NCBI RefSeq assembly: GCF_002115725.1
Contig: NZ_JFKD01000015.1
Location: forward strand, 57,962-121,961
Origin: Marivita cryptomonadis
Lineage (GTDB): Bacteria; Pseudomonadota; Alphaproteobacteria; Rhodobacterales; Rhodobacteraceae
DNA: 64,000 nucleotides
Direction of reading: 5' to 3'
The notes beneath the pieces are model-generated. The model did no database searches, was not told where the DNA came from, and worked only from the letters and a program-made list of their open reading frames with translations. Both the position numbers and the translations under genes were made by a program. Numbering within the stretch: position 1 is the stretch's first letter; every line of letters starts with the position of its first letter. Below, in pieces: positions 56,407 to 64,000 of the stretch.

Positions 56407-56700
56407 AATAGTATCTTTCGTGATCTGTCCGGAGGGTCGCATCCCGCAGGCCATAGCCGGTCATGTGACGTAACAAGGCGAACTTGCACTTTGGCAATCG
56501 CCTAATTTTCGCCGCGGCCCCTTCTGGGCGCGCCGGAACCGTGTAGCCGTGCTGACGTTCTCACGTCCTGCCGGGGGCTGTCCCTGTTCCATCGGCAGCT
56601 GCGCGATGCCAAGGGAGACTGTGGCGCCATTCTGGCCCACAGGGGAAATGTAGCATTCTCCGCCTCCGATGTCGTCAATGATGGTGATGTGTCGCTAGAT

Positions 56701-57258
56701 TTATTGGGGGTAAAATTCTGAATTCGCGAAATAAAATATGGTAAGTGTGGCCGGATCGCTGCCCGCCACTTGGATCGATCCACGGTGCCGGCTGCGCGGC
56801 GAAAGCCATCGCCACACAGGCGCCGCCTCACATGCGAATGACGCGTTTCTATCCCAGGTTGACGAGGTGCGAGATGCTTCGCGGTCTGGGCCGAGGCAAG
56901 TACACAACGTCTGCGGCAGCCTGGGGTGGTCAATGGCACCGGCGATCTGACGGTGGCCTGCCGACTCCAGATCGACCCTGTCCACCGCGAGGATTCCTTC
57001 CGCGATCAGTGGCGGAAGGGGATCGGCCGTCCTGTCGGTCGGCGGCAGGGTTTGCGCGCTGCACGGACGCAGGTGGAAATGTCCTTGGTCCGCGGCCACC
57101 GCAACCCCCGCCGCCCCGGCAGCTAGCGCCTCGCCCAGCCGGGCCAGCAGCGTGCACTGCTTGGCCGCCGTCAGATCAGCCCAGGTCGCCACATGCCGCG
57201 GCGTGGCCGGCGGGCCGGGCGCGCGACAGATCGGGCATTCAGGGTGCTGGTCGGACAC
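56701..57258 (-). CDS. Hypothetical protein with CxxC, uncertain C-terminus
   Basis: Starts at a GTG (57258) with GGAGG four bases upstream; begins MSDQHPECPICRAPGPPATPRHVATWADLTAAKQCTLLARLGEALAAG. The CPIC pair and the helical segment after it look genuine. The last third (about 120-185) has the Arg/Ser-rich look of non-coding frame, so the true end or the gene itself is doubtful. Possibly a truncated gene. Function unknown. Confidence 0.4.
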   Translation of the reverse strand: MSDQHPECPICRAPGPPATPRHVATWADLTAAKQCTLLARLGEALAAGAAGVAVAADQGHFHLRPCSAQTLPPTDRTADPLPPLIAEGILAVDRVDLESAGHRQIAGAIDHPRLPQTLCTCLGPDREASRTSSTWDRNASFACEAAPVWRWLSPRSRHRGSIQVAGSDPATLTIFYFANSEFYPQ

Positions 57259-57450
57259 AGGGCCTCCGGGAAATTCCCGCTAGGCTAAGGGTTTCCGAGC
57301 GGCTTTTCAGGCAGCAACCTGCGATGTCGTCGAAACCGACAGACGGGCTGCCGCACTTTCCGGTCGGGTGCCTCGAAGTGGACATGAGCCGGAGCCGTAT
57401 TATTAGCCGTGGGGGCACCCGTTGACGCGGCACCTCCGGTCAGGCTCTGG

Positions 57451-59736
57451 TCAAAACCCTGATCTGAATTCGTCCTCATCAGCCGCCGTTGTGGGTCTGA
57501 CGTTTGCGTCGTTCAGTTCTCGCAGGGGGGCTGGGTCCGTTTGGTCCGGGACGATCCGGTGAGTGTCGCGTTTCTGCGGCTTGATCGCTCGTCCTGCCGC
57601 ACCCGGAGCCGCGACCGCCCGTATGTCCTCGATGGAAAACGCCGGCCCGAGCCGTCGGGTCACATGCTCTTCCACCATGCGCAACTCCCCGGGCGCGCGG
57701 GTCCAATGGGCGAGGAGAACGCGATCGGTGAGCATTAGCAGCGCGGCACCGGGCACCCGGAACGCAACGCCGCCTTTGATCCTGTTCAGGACCGCGACCT
57801 GTTCCAAACCCATGGTGCGCGCAAGGTCCCGTCCAAGTCCCAGCATCGCGCCGAGGGTCAGGCGGGCCCCTCTAGCAGCTGGATCATCTCCTTCATGGTC
57901 GGGGTCAGTTCGGCGCGCTTTTCGACCTCCTCTGTCAGGCGTTGGTCGAGGGAGTCCACCGCCGTCGCCAAGATCACTGCGTTGCGCGTCTGCTCCGACA
58001 GGGCGGTCATCAGGGTCGCCTCTCGCTCCGTCAGCGTTTCCAGCGCCGTTGCGATCCGGTCCAGCGCCTCGGCCATCTGCTGCTGACGGGTCAGAGCCTC
58101 TTCGTCCATCGACCGCAGGGTCTCCTCCAGTCGTGCGATCGCAGGAAGCAGCGTCGCGATGGCTTGAGTCAGGTGCTCCATTTGCTGAGGATTGTGCGTC
58201 GTAGCGGCCATTCAGGGTCTCCAATTCCGTTGCGAGATGCGTGAACCGCTCTACACGGTCCGGTGTGATCACATTGGCAAGCCATGATCCGGCGAGAGCG
58301 CTCCCGGCCCTGACGGTCAGGTCCCGGAGCCGTCGGGCGATGTGTCCGATGATGGCGGTGAGTCCAACGGGTCCAGCAAGCGCGCGAGCGAAACGGTCAA
58401 GCTGGTCAAGCTGGCGTCCTCGCGGGTGCTCAGTTCCTCCAGCGCGGCGATCCGCTCCTCCAGCGCCCGGTTCCGGCGTTCTGCCGCTGCCGCCCTGCTG
58501 GTGAGCGCCGTGAGCTGCTCCTGCTGCGTCCGCTCGATTCGGTCCATCAGGTCGAGGAAGCGTTGATCCAACGTGGAAAGTGTCATCCTGTTCATTGTCC
58601 TTTTTCTGGGTGGGCGGAGAAAGCGCCAGCAGATGGTGGCGGCGCGGCACTAGAGCCTGGGCAGTGGCCCGATCGTGACCCAACCAGCTATCGACGCCCC
58701 AGAGCGGCTCGGGCCACGTCCCCCGTCCATAACGTGAGGCATTCCAAGCTGCGCGCTTCTCCCATGCGGCCTGAAACCTTTCGCGTGCCGTGGACAATTC
58801 GGCCATCCGCGCGCCCTTGGCCCGGATCATGACCGCCGGATCAATGACCTCGACTGCCCCTTGAAAGCCGGCTGAAAACAGGGGGCCCTTGAGACGGATC
58901 CGGTCACGCGCCGGCGCGCCGAGGCGTCCGAAGGTGATCGAGTGGTCCGTCGTGGACAGGATGCGCTGGCCCTCCGGCGCGAGCCATGCCTCGAGCATCG
59001 CGATCACACCCTCCCGCGAGAACAACTCCCCCGCTTGCGCCGCGTCCCGGATCAAGGTGACCGCTTCGTCGCGAAGATCACGCCCTGGCGCGAGCCCGGC
59101 GCGCGCGCCTTCGGCCGCAAGCTTCACCTTCCAGTGGGGCATCACGACATCGCGCTGCCTGGCCGGGTCCAACGGGTCGGCCCAGCCGAAGAGGTCGTTG
59201 ACGAGATCGCGGAACGCCCCCCAGTAGACGGGGAGTTGCCCGCGTTTGATGGGCGGGTCCGGGTTATGGCTATAGGCACGCCCGGCAGGATACACGGCGC
59301 GCGGATGCGCGATGTTCACCTCCACCCGGCCCGTGTGGGTATGGGTGGTGACGTATGGCATCGGTCTTGCTTCGGTCGGGATGCCGGGCCACACCGCCTC
59401 GAAGAACAGTCTGAGGCTCTGGTCGACCTGACCACGCAGGCGAGGATCACCCTGGTTGAAGCCCGTGACGTCGATGTCCGTTTCCTCAAAGGACAGGACC
59501 GCGACCCGGTATTTCCTCTGGTAGGGCAGGGCTGCGATCTGACGGCGCAGAACATCTGCGCGACCATGCAGGATCTCGGGCACCGGATCACGGTCAACCC
59601 GAACGCGCGCCCCGTTGATGGCCTTCGTGACACATGGCGCGTCGAAATAATCCGTCAGCGGCCTGTACTGATCGGCGCGGGGCGTCGTTTCGGCACCGCC
59701 CTCGTTATCGTGGTGATGAGAGAATCCGATCAGCAT
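57451..59736 (-). CDS. MobA-type relaxase with long C-terminal region
   Basis: Nicks the transfer origin and leads DNA in conjugation. The N-terminal domain has YVTTHTHTGRVEVNIAHP, the histidine metal site (His132 and His134, with Asn141) of relaxases. The start at 59736 overlaps the MobC stop (ATGCTGA). The frame runs 761 residues without a stop. However, two stretches (about 382-446 and 516-620) become Gly/Asp/Arg/Ala/Pro-rich exactly over two nested ORFs in another frame, while 446-510 and 620-761 look protein-like again. Whether it is one protein or several genes sharing a stop-free frame is unresolved. Confidence applies to the N-terminal relaxase. Confidence 0.75.
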   Translation of the reverse strand: MLIGFSHHHDNEGGAETTPRADQYRPLTDYFDAPCVTKAINGARVRVDRDPVPEILHGRADVLRRQIAALPYQRKYRVAVLSFEETDIDVTGFNQGDPRLRGQVDQSLRLFFEAVWPGIPTEARPMPYVTTHTHTGRVEVNIAHPRAVYPAGRAYSHNPDPPIKRGQLPVYWGAFRDLVNDLFGWADPLDPARQRDVVMPHWKVKLAAEGARAGLAPGRDLRDEAVTLIRDAAQAGELFSREGVIAMLEAWLAPEGQRILSTTDHSITFGRLGAPARDRIRLKGPLFSAGFQGAVEVIDPAVMIRAKGARMAELSTARERFQAAWEKRAAWNASRYGRGTWPEPLWGVDSWLGHDRATAQALVPRRHHLLALSPPTQKKDNEQDDTFHVGSTLPRPDGPNRADAAGAAHGAHQQGGSGRTPEPGAGGADRRAGGTEHPRGRQLDQLDRFARALAGPVGLTAIIGHIARRLRDLTVRAGSALAGSWLANVITPDRVERFTHLATELETLNGRYDAQSSANGAPDSSHRDAASCDRTTGGDPAVDGRRGSDPSAADGRGAGPDRNGAGNADGARGDPDDRPVGADAQRSDLGDGGGLPRPTPDRGGRKARRTDPDHEGDDPAARGARLTLGAMLGLGRDLARTMGLEQVAVLNRIKGGVAFRVPGAALLMLTDRVLLAHWTRAPGELRMVEEHVTRRLGPAFSIEDIRAVAAPGAAGRAIKPQKRDTHRIVPDQTDPAPLRELNDANVRPTTAADEDEFRSGF
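57858..58211 (-). CDS. Nested coiled-coil ORF within the relaxase frame
   Basis: A 117-residue ORF in the frame one off from the relaxase: MAATTHNPQQMEHLTQAIATLLPAIARLEETLRSMDEEALTRQQQMAEAL and on to ATAVDSLDQRLTEEVEKRAELTPTMKEMIQLLEGPA. The heptad-like spacing of Leu/Ile/Met is that of a genuine coiled coil. TGA directly precedes the ATG, and the same sequence read in relaxase frame is low-complexity. Probably a true gene, perhaps a mobilization accessory protein. Confidence 0.6.
   Translation of the reverse strand: MAATTHNPQQMEHLTQAIATLLPAIARLEETLRSMDEEALTRQQQMAEALDRIATALETLTEREATLMTALSEQTRNAVILATAVDSLDQRLTEEVEKRAELTPTMKEMIQLLEGPA
58317..58595 (-). CDS. Nested coiled-coil ORF within the relaxase frame
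   Basis: A 92-residue ORF one frame off the relaxase: MNRMTLSTLDQRFLDLMDRIERTQQEQLTALTSRAAAAERRNRALEERIAALEELSTRED, then LTSLTVSLARLLDPLDSPPSS and a short tail. Strong helical, coiled-coil character, with the overlapping relaxase frame turning Gly/Arg-rich in the same interval. In many mob loci small coiled-coil proteins follow the relaxase. Here it lies inside the relaxase ORF. Confidence 0.6.
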   Translation of the reverse strand: MNRMTLSTLDQRFLDLMDRIERTQQEQLTALTSRAAAAERRNRALEERIAALEELSTREDASLTSLTVSLARLLDPLDSPPSSDTSPDGSGT

Positions 59737-60143
59737 TCAGCCTGTTCATCCCCACTATCGGCATTGTTGCTATCCGGGTCTTCGTCAGCAAGATCTTCGT
59801 ATGAGGGCAGGGGGCCTGATCCGCTTCCCCAGCTGGATAGCTCTGCTTCGATGCGCCGAAGCGACAGCAGGGCGGCCCCTACGTCGCGGACCGGTTCCGA
59901 CGTGACCAGCACGGCCGCGATCTCGTCCAGCTTGCGCAGGAGGAGTGCCTGTTGCCGGACGAGCTGCTGCCAGTCCTGCCGGGGCGAGACCGGTTTTTGC
60001 AGCGCCCGGCGAAGAATATAGGCGCAGACGCTGAGACCGGCCTCGCGGGCATAGGCAATAATCGCAGCACGCTCTTTCTTGGTTGCGTTCAACACGGCCC
60101 ATCTGCTGCGCCGTTCACCTTCCTCTTTTCTCGGGCGTCCCAC
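59730..60143 (-). CDS. mobC: MobC-like relaxosome accessory protein
   Basis: A 137-residue protein starting at a GTG: MGRPRKEEGERRSRWAVLNATKKERAAIIAYAREAGLSVCAYILRRALQKP. This basic N-terminus with a T-x-x-E-R-A-A-I-x-x-x-A segment and SVCAYILRRAL resembles MobC/RHH relaxosome proteins that help the relaxase open oriT. A helical middle (LLLRKLDEIAAVLVTSEPV) and an acidic tail (EDLADEDPDSNNADSGDEQAEC) follow. It overlaps the relaxase start, so the two are co-translated. The symbol is by analogy. Confidence 0.78.
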   Translation of the reverse strand: MGRPRKEEGERRSRWAVLNATKKERAAIIAYAREAGLSVCAYILRRALQKPVSPRQDWQQLVRQQALLLRKLDEIAAVLVTSEPVRDVGAALLSLRRIEAELSSWGSGSGPLPSYEDLADEDPDSNNADSGDEQAEC

Positions 60144-60636
60144 GTCGATCCGGTCCTCTTCATCAACTCGATTCGATTATCCGACAGGAGCGTGAAAAAG
60201 CCGCGCAGAAAATCGTCACCGCCCCGCGCAGAGGTCTTGCCGGTCTTCGCCAGGACTTCTTCAGGATCGCGCAAGGAGGCGTCGGGCATGCCCCGTTCGG
60301 CCTCCGTTGCGGCAGCTGGTCGCCACGCCCGAGGACTCCGGTCGCACGGTCCGGGGTAGGGGGAATGCCCGGTCGACCCAAGCCCCTGCCGACCATCCGA
60401 CTCCCGCATGCGTCCCTGGAGTTTTTTAGTCACCAGCCGGGGAACCTTGATGAGAGGCCCATCCAAATCGCCTCAGGTGGGCCCTTCCACAGTCGATATG
60501 GGCACCACGGCAAAAACAGTCATTCCTCGGGCAGATACGCGTATTTCCGGCCGACTCACCGGCGCGGGTATTTTGTTTTTTCACGGGCATCGACCACAAA
60601 CTTGGGGGAGCGACAAAGCCGAGGATCAAGTCCACC
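60144..60636. other. Intergenic region, candidate oriT
   Basis: Nearly 500 bases between the mob genes (minus) and a divergent gene (plus), where oriT is normally located. It holds a 10-bp palindrome ATACGCGTAT at 60535-60544 and several GC stems. A minus-strand ORF ending at 60089 and perhaps starting at 60289 (MPDASLRDPEEVLAKTGKT...) overlaps the mobC start and may be a small gene. No nick site can be named from sequence. Confidence 0.4.
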
Positions 60637-61365
60637 ATGCCTGAGTTAAGATTGACGAAAGCGGAAAAGGATGCCCTTGTCGAGAAGGCCCTTCGGGAAA
60701 AGGCCCGTCGGCAGGGTGCGAACCGCAAGGCGCGGGCGGACCGGATTGCAAACGGACGGCGCCGGATCGAGAAAACCGTCCCTGCGCTCTTCCTTCCCGA
60801 GATCCGGCAACTCGTCGCTGCCGTGCTGACTGAGCTGGAAGCCGGTCGGGAGCCCCGGCTTCGCCGGGGCGATCCGGTGCCCCCGACCGGTCCGATTGCA
60901 CAAGATGTCGGCGACGATCTTGGCCCCGCCACCGGGCCGCCCTCCGGTACTTGTGGTCTGGGACCCGCCGCGCGCAGGCGGGCCCAGACCGCCCGCCGCC
61001 GCGAACGCCAGCGCGCGGCAGGCTTGTCGCGGACCACGTTTGATGTCCCGACTGCGCGGGTGAACACCCTCTCGGAACTGGTTGATCGAATGGTCGCGTG
61101 GATGTCCGAAGGGGTGCAGGTGATCCTCGACGTTGAGGCAGTCTCTACTGAGCTGACCAGCCCCGGTGCTGTCCAGGCCCCGAACCCGTCACAAAGCGTC
61201 GTCGCGCGCGTCTTGGATGACATGGTTACGCATACAGGTGATTGGGGAGAACAGGACACTAGCGCGCTGTTCGAGGACATTCAGGCTATGGCTCGACTTG
61301 AATGGGGCGAAGGACACGCAAGCTCAGGCTCGGCAAAATCGCCCGATCAGATCGCCGGGCAGTAA
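60637..61365 (+). CDS. Hypothetical protein divergent to the mob genes
   Basis: A 242-residue protein. It begins MPELRLTKAEKDALVEKALREKARRQGANRKARADRIANGRRRIEKTVPALFLPEIRQLVAAVLTELEAG, a strongly basic helical region that could bind DNA. The middle is Pro/Gly/Arg-rich, and the end (VNTLSELVDRMVAWMSEGVQVILDVE..., then ARVLDDMVTHTGDWGEQDTSALFEDIQAMARLEWGE) is helical and acidic. No family recognised. Its position next to the oriT candidate suggests a plasmid-related role, which is inference. Confidence 0.6.
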   Translation: MPELRLTKAEKDALVEKALREKARRQGANRKARADRIANGRRRIEKTVPALFLPEIRQLVAAVLTELEAGREPRLRRGDPVPPTGPIAQDVGDDLGPATGPPSGTCGLGPAARRRAQTARRRERQRAAGLSRTTFDVPTARVNTLSELVDRMVAWMSEGVQVILDVEAVSTELTSPGAVQAPNPSQSVVARVLDDMVTHTGDWGEQDTSALFEDIQAMARLEWGEGHASSGSAKSPDQIAGQ

Positions 61366-61833
61366 TGCTTGTTCATTGCGAGATTTTCCTCCTGACGCCT
61401 GTATTTCTATTGTGAAGCCAATCATCGAGCGGGTTTAAGTGTGTTCTGTCGGAACGCGACGATCACCTCCTTCGCTTGGGTGAGCGCAAAGTTATCGAAT
61501 GTGACTTCCTCGCCCCGTATGTAATCCGACGCAGTTGGTCAATCGGTGCGACGGTTTCTGTGGCTTTCGTCCCTCGGAAGCGAAGCTCAAATTTTTCGTT
61601 TGTCGATCCTGATGATTCTAATCGATTCTCCAGAATCCATTTTCGAGCCGTGAATCACGCAGCGCCTCGAAAATCAATTCATCCTGACCCTAACTTGGCT
61701 GCAATCCGGTCGAAAAAGCAGGACCACCTCTCAACTTAGGCATTGCGACATTTTTCTCGTTATCTCACGCTGCGCAAGTCTCGCGCTCGTTGAGAGACGA
61801 GCGAGAGGGGCATGAAGTCGACCGATAAATTGA
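61366..61833. other. Gene-poor stretch
   Basis: About 470 bases, less GC-rich than the surroundings. A plus-strand ORF of 87 residues at 61476-61739 is the longest and has no recognisable features. No terminator or clear promoter was identified. Confidence 0.45.
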
Positions 61834-62253
61834 TTGGTCGCCATTACTTTGAAAGTAGGCGCTGGTGATGGAGATTTGGCACGTCAAACCGGGGAGTTCA
61901 GCTCGCTCGAAGCTTGGTTAGCGTTCATGCAGGACTACTTTGACCGACCGGGCGGCTTCGCCTTCGAAACCTCCTTGCATGGCATCCGTTTGCGGTATGA
62001 CCTCAAGGGGGTGCCCACAGTTCTGAGCGATGTTTCGTCAACTGATCCGCATTTATATCAACGGATGGCTGAGTGGCGCACTATTGCTCAGCGTCTTGTC
62101 GAGGGGCCGCCCGTGATCACTATAGTGTTGCCGTCAGAATATGTCTTGTTTCGAACGATCGATGGAGATGTTGTAAGTCAGGCCGATCAGGATTGGTGGA
62201 CTGAACAGATTGTGCGTGAGAAACAGCTCACGCGAGCCGACGTCAGCTTGGCC
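61834..62253 (+). pseudogene. Unknown ORF truncated by an IS21-family element
   Basis: From a TTG at 61834 the frame encodes a protein-like sequence: SSLEAWLAFMQDYFDRPGGFAFETSLHGIRLRYDLKGVPTVLSDVSSTDPHLYQRMAEWRTIAQ and LVEGPPVITIVLPSEYVLFRTIDGDVVSQADQDWWTEQIVREKQLTRADVSLA. After about residue 140 it runs into IS21-type end repeats and stops at 62352. So the 3' part of the gene is lost or displaced. No family recognised. Confidence 0.6.
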
Positions 62254-62265
62254 TGTCAAAGTCAG

Positions 62266-62330
62266 TATTCCACACGACTTGGCCGGTCATTCCACGGGGA
62301 CTTGGCCACCTATTCCATGAACACTTGGCC
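62266..62330. repeat. IS21-family terminal repeats
   Basis: ACTTGGCC occurs at 62277, 62300 and 62323, exactly 23 bases apart, each preceded by a TATTCCA/CATTCCA word. Tandem repeats of this type are the transposase-binding ends of IS21-family elements. The element boundary is probably near 62253. Confidence 0.75.
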
Positions 62331-62529
62331 ACCCTTGAGCAGGGGGGCGTGAGGCTATTCATTCATGACTTGATTTGATGTCTTTCGTCAACTGCGTGAC
62401 GTGTGTGGCGGGTTTGTCCATAGGAGGGACCCGCGCGCCCGGCGCTGCGCTTCTCATAGAGCAAGCGGCGGCGGGCGCGTGGGAGGGTCCTGTGGGCAAA
62501 GCCTGTGTGGGAGATTTTGGTTATTGTGT

Positions 62530-62795
62530 TCATCCGGCGTCCGGACTTTGCGTCTGGCTGGAGCGTTTGCGCATTGATGGCCCATCGAGGGCGAACTTGT
62601 GTGCGTTATGAACCAACCGGTCGAGGATGGCATCGGCGAAGGTGGGGTCGCCGATCATGTCGTGCCATGTGTCGATGGGCAGTTGGCTGGTGACGATGGT
62701 GGCCTTGCGGCCATAACGTTCGTCGATGACCTCCATCAAGTCGCGGCGTTGCGGCGCGGTCAGCTGCTCGGGGCCCCAATCGTCGAGATACCGTA
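62530..62795 (-). pseudogene. istB: istB fragment (IS21-family helper ATPase)
   Basis: Minus-strand C-terminal part of IstB: YLDDWGPEQLTAPQRRDLMEVIDERYGRKATIVTSQLPIDTWHDMIGDPTFADAILDRLVHNAHKFAL, ending GPSMRKRSSQTQSPDAG. It has the Walker B/sensor region of this AAA+ protein but lacks the upstream Walker A half, because an IS110-family element begins just before YLDDWG. The 5' part of istB and istA would lie on the far side of that insertion, outside this window. Confidence 0.85.
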
Positions 62796-64000
62796 TTGGG
62801 GCTCGGCTCGAATCAGGACCGTTGTGAATTGAAATCTGAGGTTGGTTGAGGTGTCGTTGCCCTTGGCACGCTGGGCTGCGTGTCAACGGGGTCGTGCTGT
62901 GACGCGCGCCCCAAGATATCGAATACAAAAGGACAACGACATGGATGTTTATATCGGTTTGGACGTCTCTCTGGCAAGTACTGCAATCTGCGTGGTGTCC
63001 AGGCAGGGCAAGGTGGTGAAAGAAACCACAGCGCCAAGCGAACCCGAGGATTTGGTGAAGGTGCTGCATACACTGACAGGGCGCATTGTTGGGGTAGGCC
63101 TTGAAGCTGGGCCCTTGTCGCAATGGCTGTATCAGCATTTGACCGAGGCCGGCTTCCCGACTGTTCTGATGGAAACCCGGCAGGTGAAGGGTGCGCTGAA
63201 GGCGATGCCAATCAAAACAGATCGACGCGATGCCGAGGGGATTGCACGGCTCTTGCAGATGGGCTGGTTCCGATCTGTCCATTGTAAATCCCTGTCGGCG
63301 CAGGAAATGCGTGCGCTGTTGTCCTCGCGTAAGGCGATCCAACAAGCGACCATCTCGCTGGAGCTGTCGATCCGTGGGGTGCTGCGCAACTTCGGGCTCA
63401 AGATGGGACAGGTCGCCAAGGGACGCTTTGAACAGCGGGTGCTGGAGCTGGTCGAGGGTAATCCTATGCTGCAAGCAGCCGCGACCCCGATCTTGAGCGC
63501 ACGTCGTGCGCTGCGTCAGGAACTGGCTGGCGTGGAGAAATTGCTGCGTGATCATGCCAAAGCTGATCCCGTCTGCCGTCAGTTAATGACCGTGCCGGGG
63601 GTTGGCGCTCTCGTGGCTCTGACCTTCAAGGCCGCGATCGATGATCCTGAGCGCTTCTCATCCTCCAGGGACGTTGGCCCTTGGGTTGGCCTGACCCCGC
63701 GGCGCGCGCAATCCGGGGAGCGCGACATCATTGGCGAAATCTCCCGGGCCGGCGATGCGGGGTTGCGCACGGCGCTTTATCAAGCCGCGACAGTGATGTT
63801 GAATAATGCACGTCCGAATTGGCTGAGTGCCTGGGCATGGGCTGTCGCCAAGCGGCGCGGCAAAAAGCGCGCCACGGTTGCGCTGGCGCGTCGGATCGGG
63901 GTGGTTCTGCACCGCATGTGGCAAGACAGCATGGAATTTCGTTTCACCCGTGCTGACACCGCGGCCGCGACAGCCGCCGCATAGCCTACGCGTCTCCGTG
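62796..64000 (+). mobile_element. IS110-family element inserted in istB (right end outside window)
   Basis: The break in istB near 62795 marks its left end. About 145 bases of non-coding sequence precede the transposase; in IS110 elements this region can encode the bridge RNA that guides target choice. IS110 elements lack long terminal inverted repeats, so the exact ends cannot be set by eye. Confidence 0.7.
62941..63984 (+). CDS. IS110-family transposase (DEDD)
   Basis: A 347-residue protein starting MDVYIGLDVSLASTAICVV (first catalytic Asp in GLDVS). It has ETRQVKGALKAMPIKTDRRDAEGIARLLQ, where TDRRDA carries the RuvC-like acidic residues, and the Transposase-20 domain LMTVPGVGALVALTFKAAIDDPERFSSSRDVGPWVGLTPRRAQSGERDIIGEISRAGDAGLRTALYQAA with the conserved Ser. 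Frame extends upstream to 62842, but the ATG at 62941 matches the family. The gene is complete and likely functional. Confidence 0.93.
   Translation: MDVYIGLDVSLASTAICVVSRQGKVVKETTAPSEPEDLVKVLHTLTGRIVGVGLEAGPLSQWLYQHLTEAGFPTVLMETRQVKGALKAMPIKTDRRDAEGIARLLQMGWFRSVHCKSLSAQEMRALLSSRKAIQQATISLELSIRGVLRNFGLKMGQVAKGRFEQRVLELVEGNPMLQAAATPILSARRALRQELAGVEKLLRDHAKADPVCRQLMTVPGVGALVALTFKAAIDDPERFSSSRDVGPWVGLTPRRAQSGERDIIGEISRAGDAGLRTALYQAATVMLNNARPNWLSAWAWAVAKRRGKKRATVALARRIGVVLHRMWQDSMEFRFTRADTAAATAAA

Larger units (their letters stand above)
48178..64000. mobile_element. Integrated mobilizable element at tRNA-Ser (right end outside window)
   Basis: Left boundary is the 3' end of the tRNA gene, next to an integrase. 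Inside are a relaxase, a MobC-like protein, unknown accessory genes and nested insertion sequences. No type IV secretion genes are seen, so it would be mobilizable rather than self-transmissible if intact. A second copy of the tRNA 3' end was not seen up to 64000. Confidence 0.75.

Noticed and set aside
56502..56939. 145-residue minus-strand ORF
   Set aside because: Arg/Ser/Pro-rich composition with no start signal, overlapping the doubtful 3' end of the ORF at 56701-57258.
63961..64000. attR copy of the tRNA-Ser 3' end (CGTCTCCG near 63990)
   Set aside because: Only eight bases match and the preceding T-arm sequence is missing; far too short for an attachment site.

Overview
The first 48 kb looks like chromosome of a roseobacter-group alphaproteobacterium (Rhodobacteraceae). 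The support is GC-rich coding, a fused 3-hydroxyacyl-CoA dehydrogenase/enoyl-CoA hydratase with a thiolase and two acyl-CoA dehydrogenases under a MerR regulator, DmdB/DmdC-like proteins, DUF3072, DUF2237, DUF2332 and DUF1906 proteins, and short palindromic intergenic repeats that resemble those of this group. Genus cannot be fixed by reading alone.

Chromosomal layout: a malic enzyme cut by the window edge (1-1148); a tightly overlapping nucleoside-salvage operon cdd-deoA-deoB-add-upp (1546-6107); small secreted and membrane proteins (6166-8489); an acyl-CoA synthetase and a sulfotransferase (8505-10890); a minus-strand beta-oxidation cluster from a MerR regulator down to fadB (20396-11344), with a second MerR gene behind it; two thioesterases and a MATE exporter (21155-23418); trpB (23496-24716); two secreted Asp/Arg-rich proteins next to a membrane-tethered LuxR-type regulator (24956-26993); DUF2237, DUF2332, pth and chrA on the minus strand (27000-30477); a DUF1906 glycosidase-like exoprotein and a secreted caspase-like protein (30537-33674); rplY, an MFS and a MATE transporter (33793-37145); an array of TTCGAA-centred palindromes (37192-37303); lldD (37678-38844); a Tat-exported Acg-type flavoprotein with its MarR regulator (38998-40573); trpA, ppk2, a DUF1007/NicO metal-export pair, a third MATE gene and ychF (40653-46731).

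A tRNA-Ser(GCU) gene at 48088-48177 marks the start of an integrated mobile element that runs to the window end. It carries a tyrosine integrase broken by an in-frame TAG; a probable minus-strand operon of an unknown helical protein, a PD-(D/E)XK-like nuclease and a soluble AAA+ ATPase joined to an M41 zinc-protease domain, with a small ribbon-helix-helix-like protein divergent to it; a mobilization module (MobC-like protein plus a MobA-type relaxase whose reading frame contains two nested ORFs); and a decayed end where an IS110-family element interrupts the istB of an IS21-family element, which itself interrupts an unknown ORF. No attR copy of the tRNA 3' end was seen, so the element probably continues past 64000.

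The observations most worth pursuing are the AAA+/M41-protease plus nuclease cassette (a candidate defence or plasmid-stability system), the overprinted ORFs in the relaxase, and the TTCGAA palindrome array.
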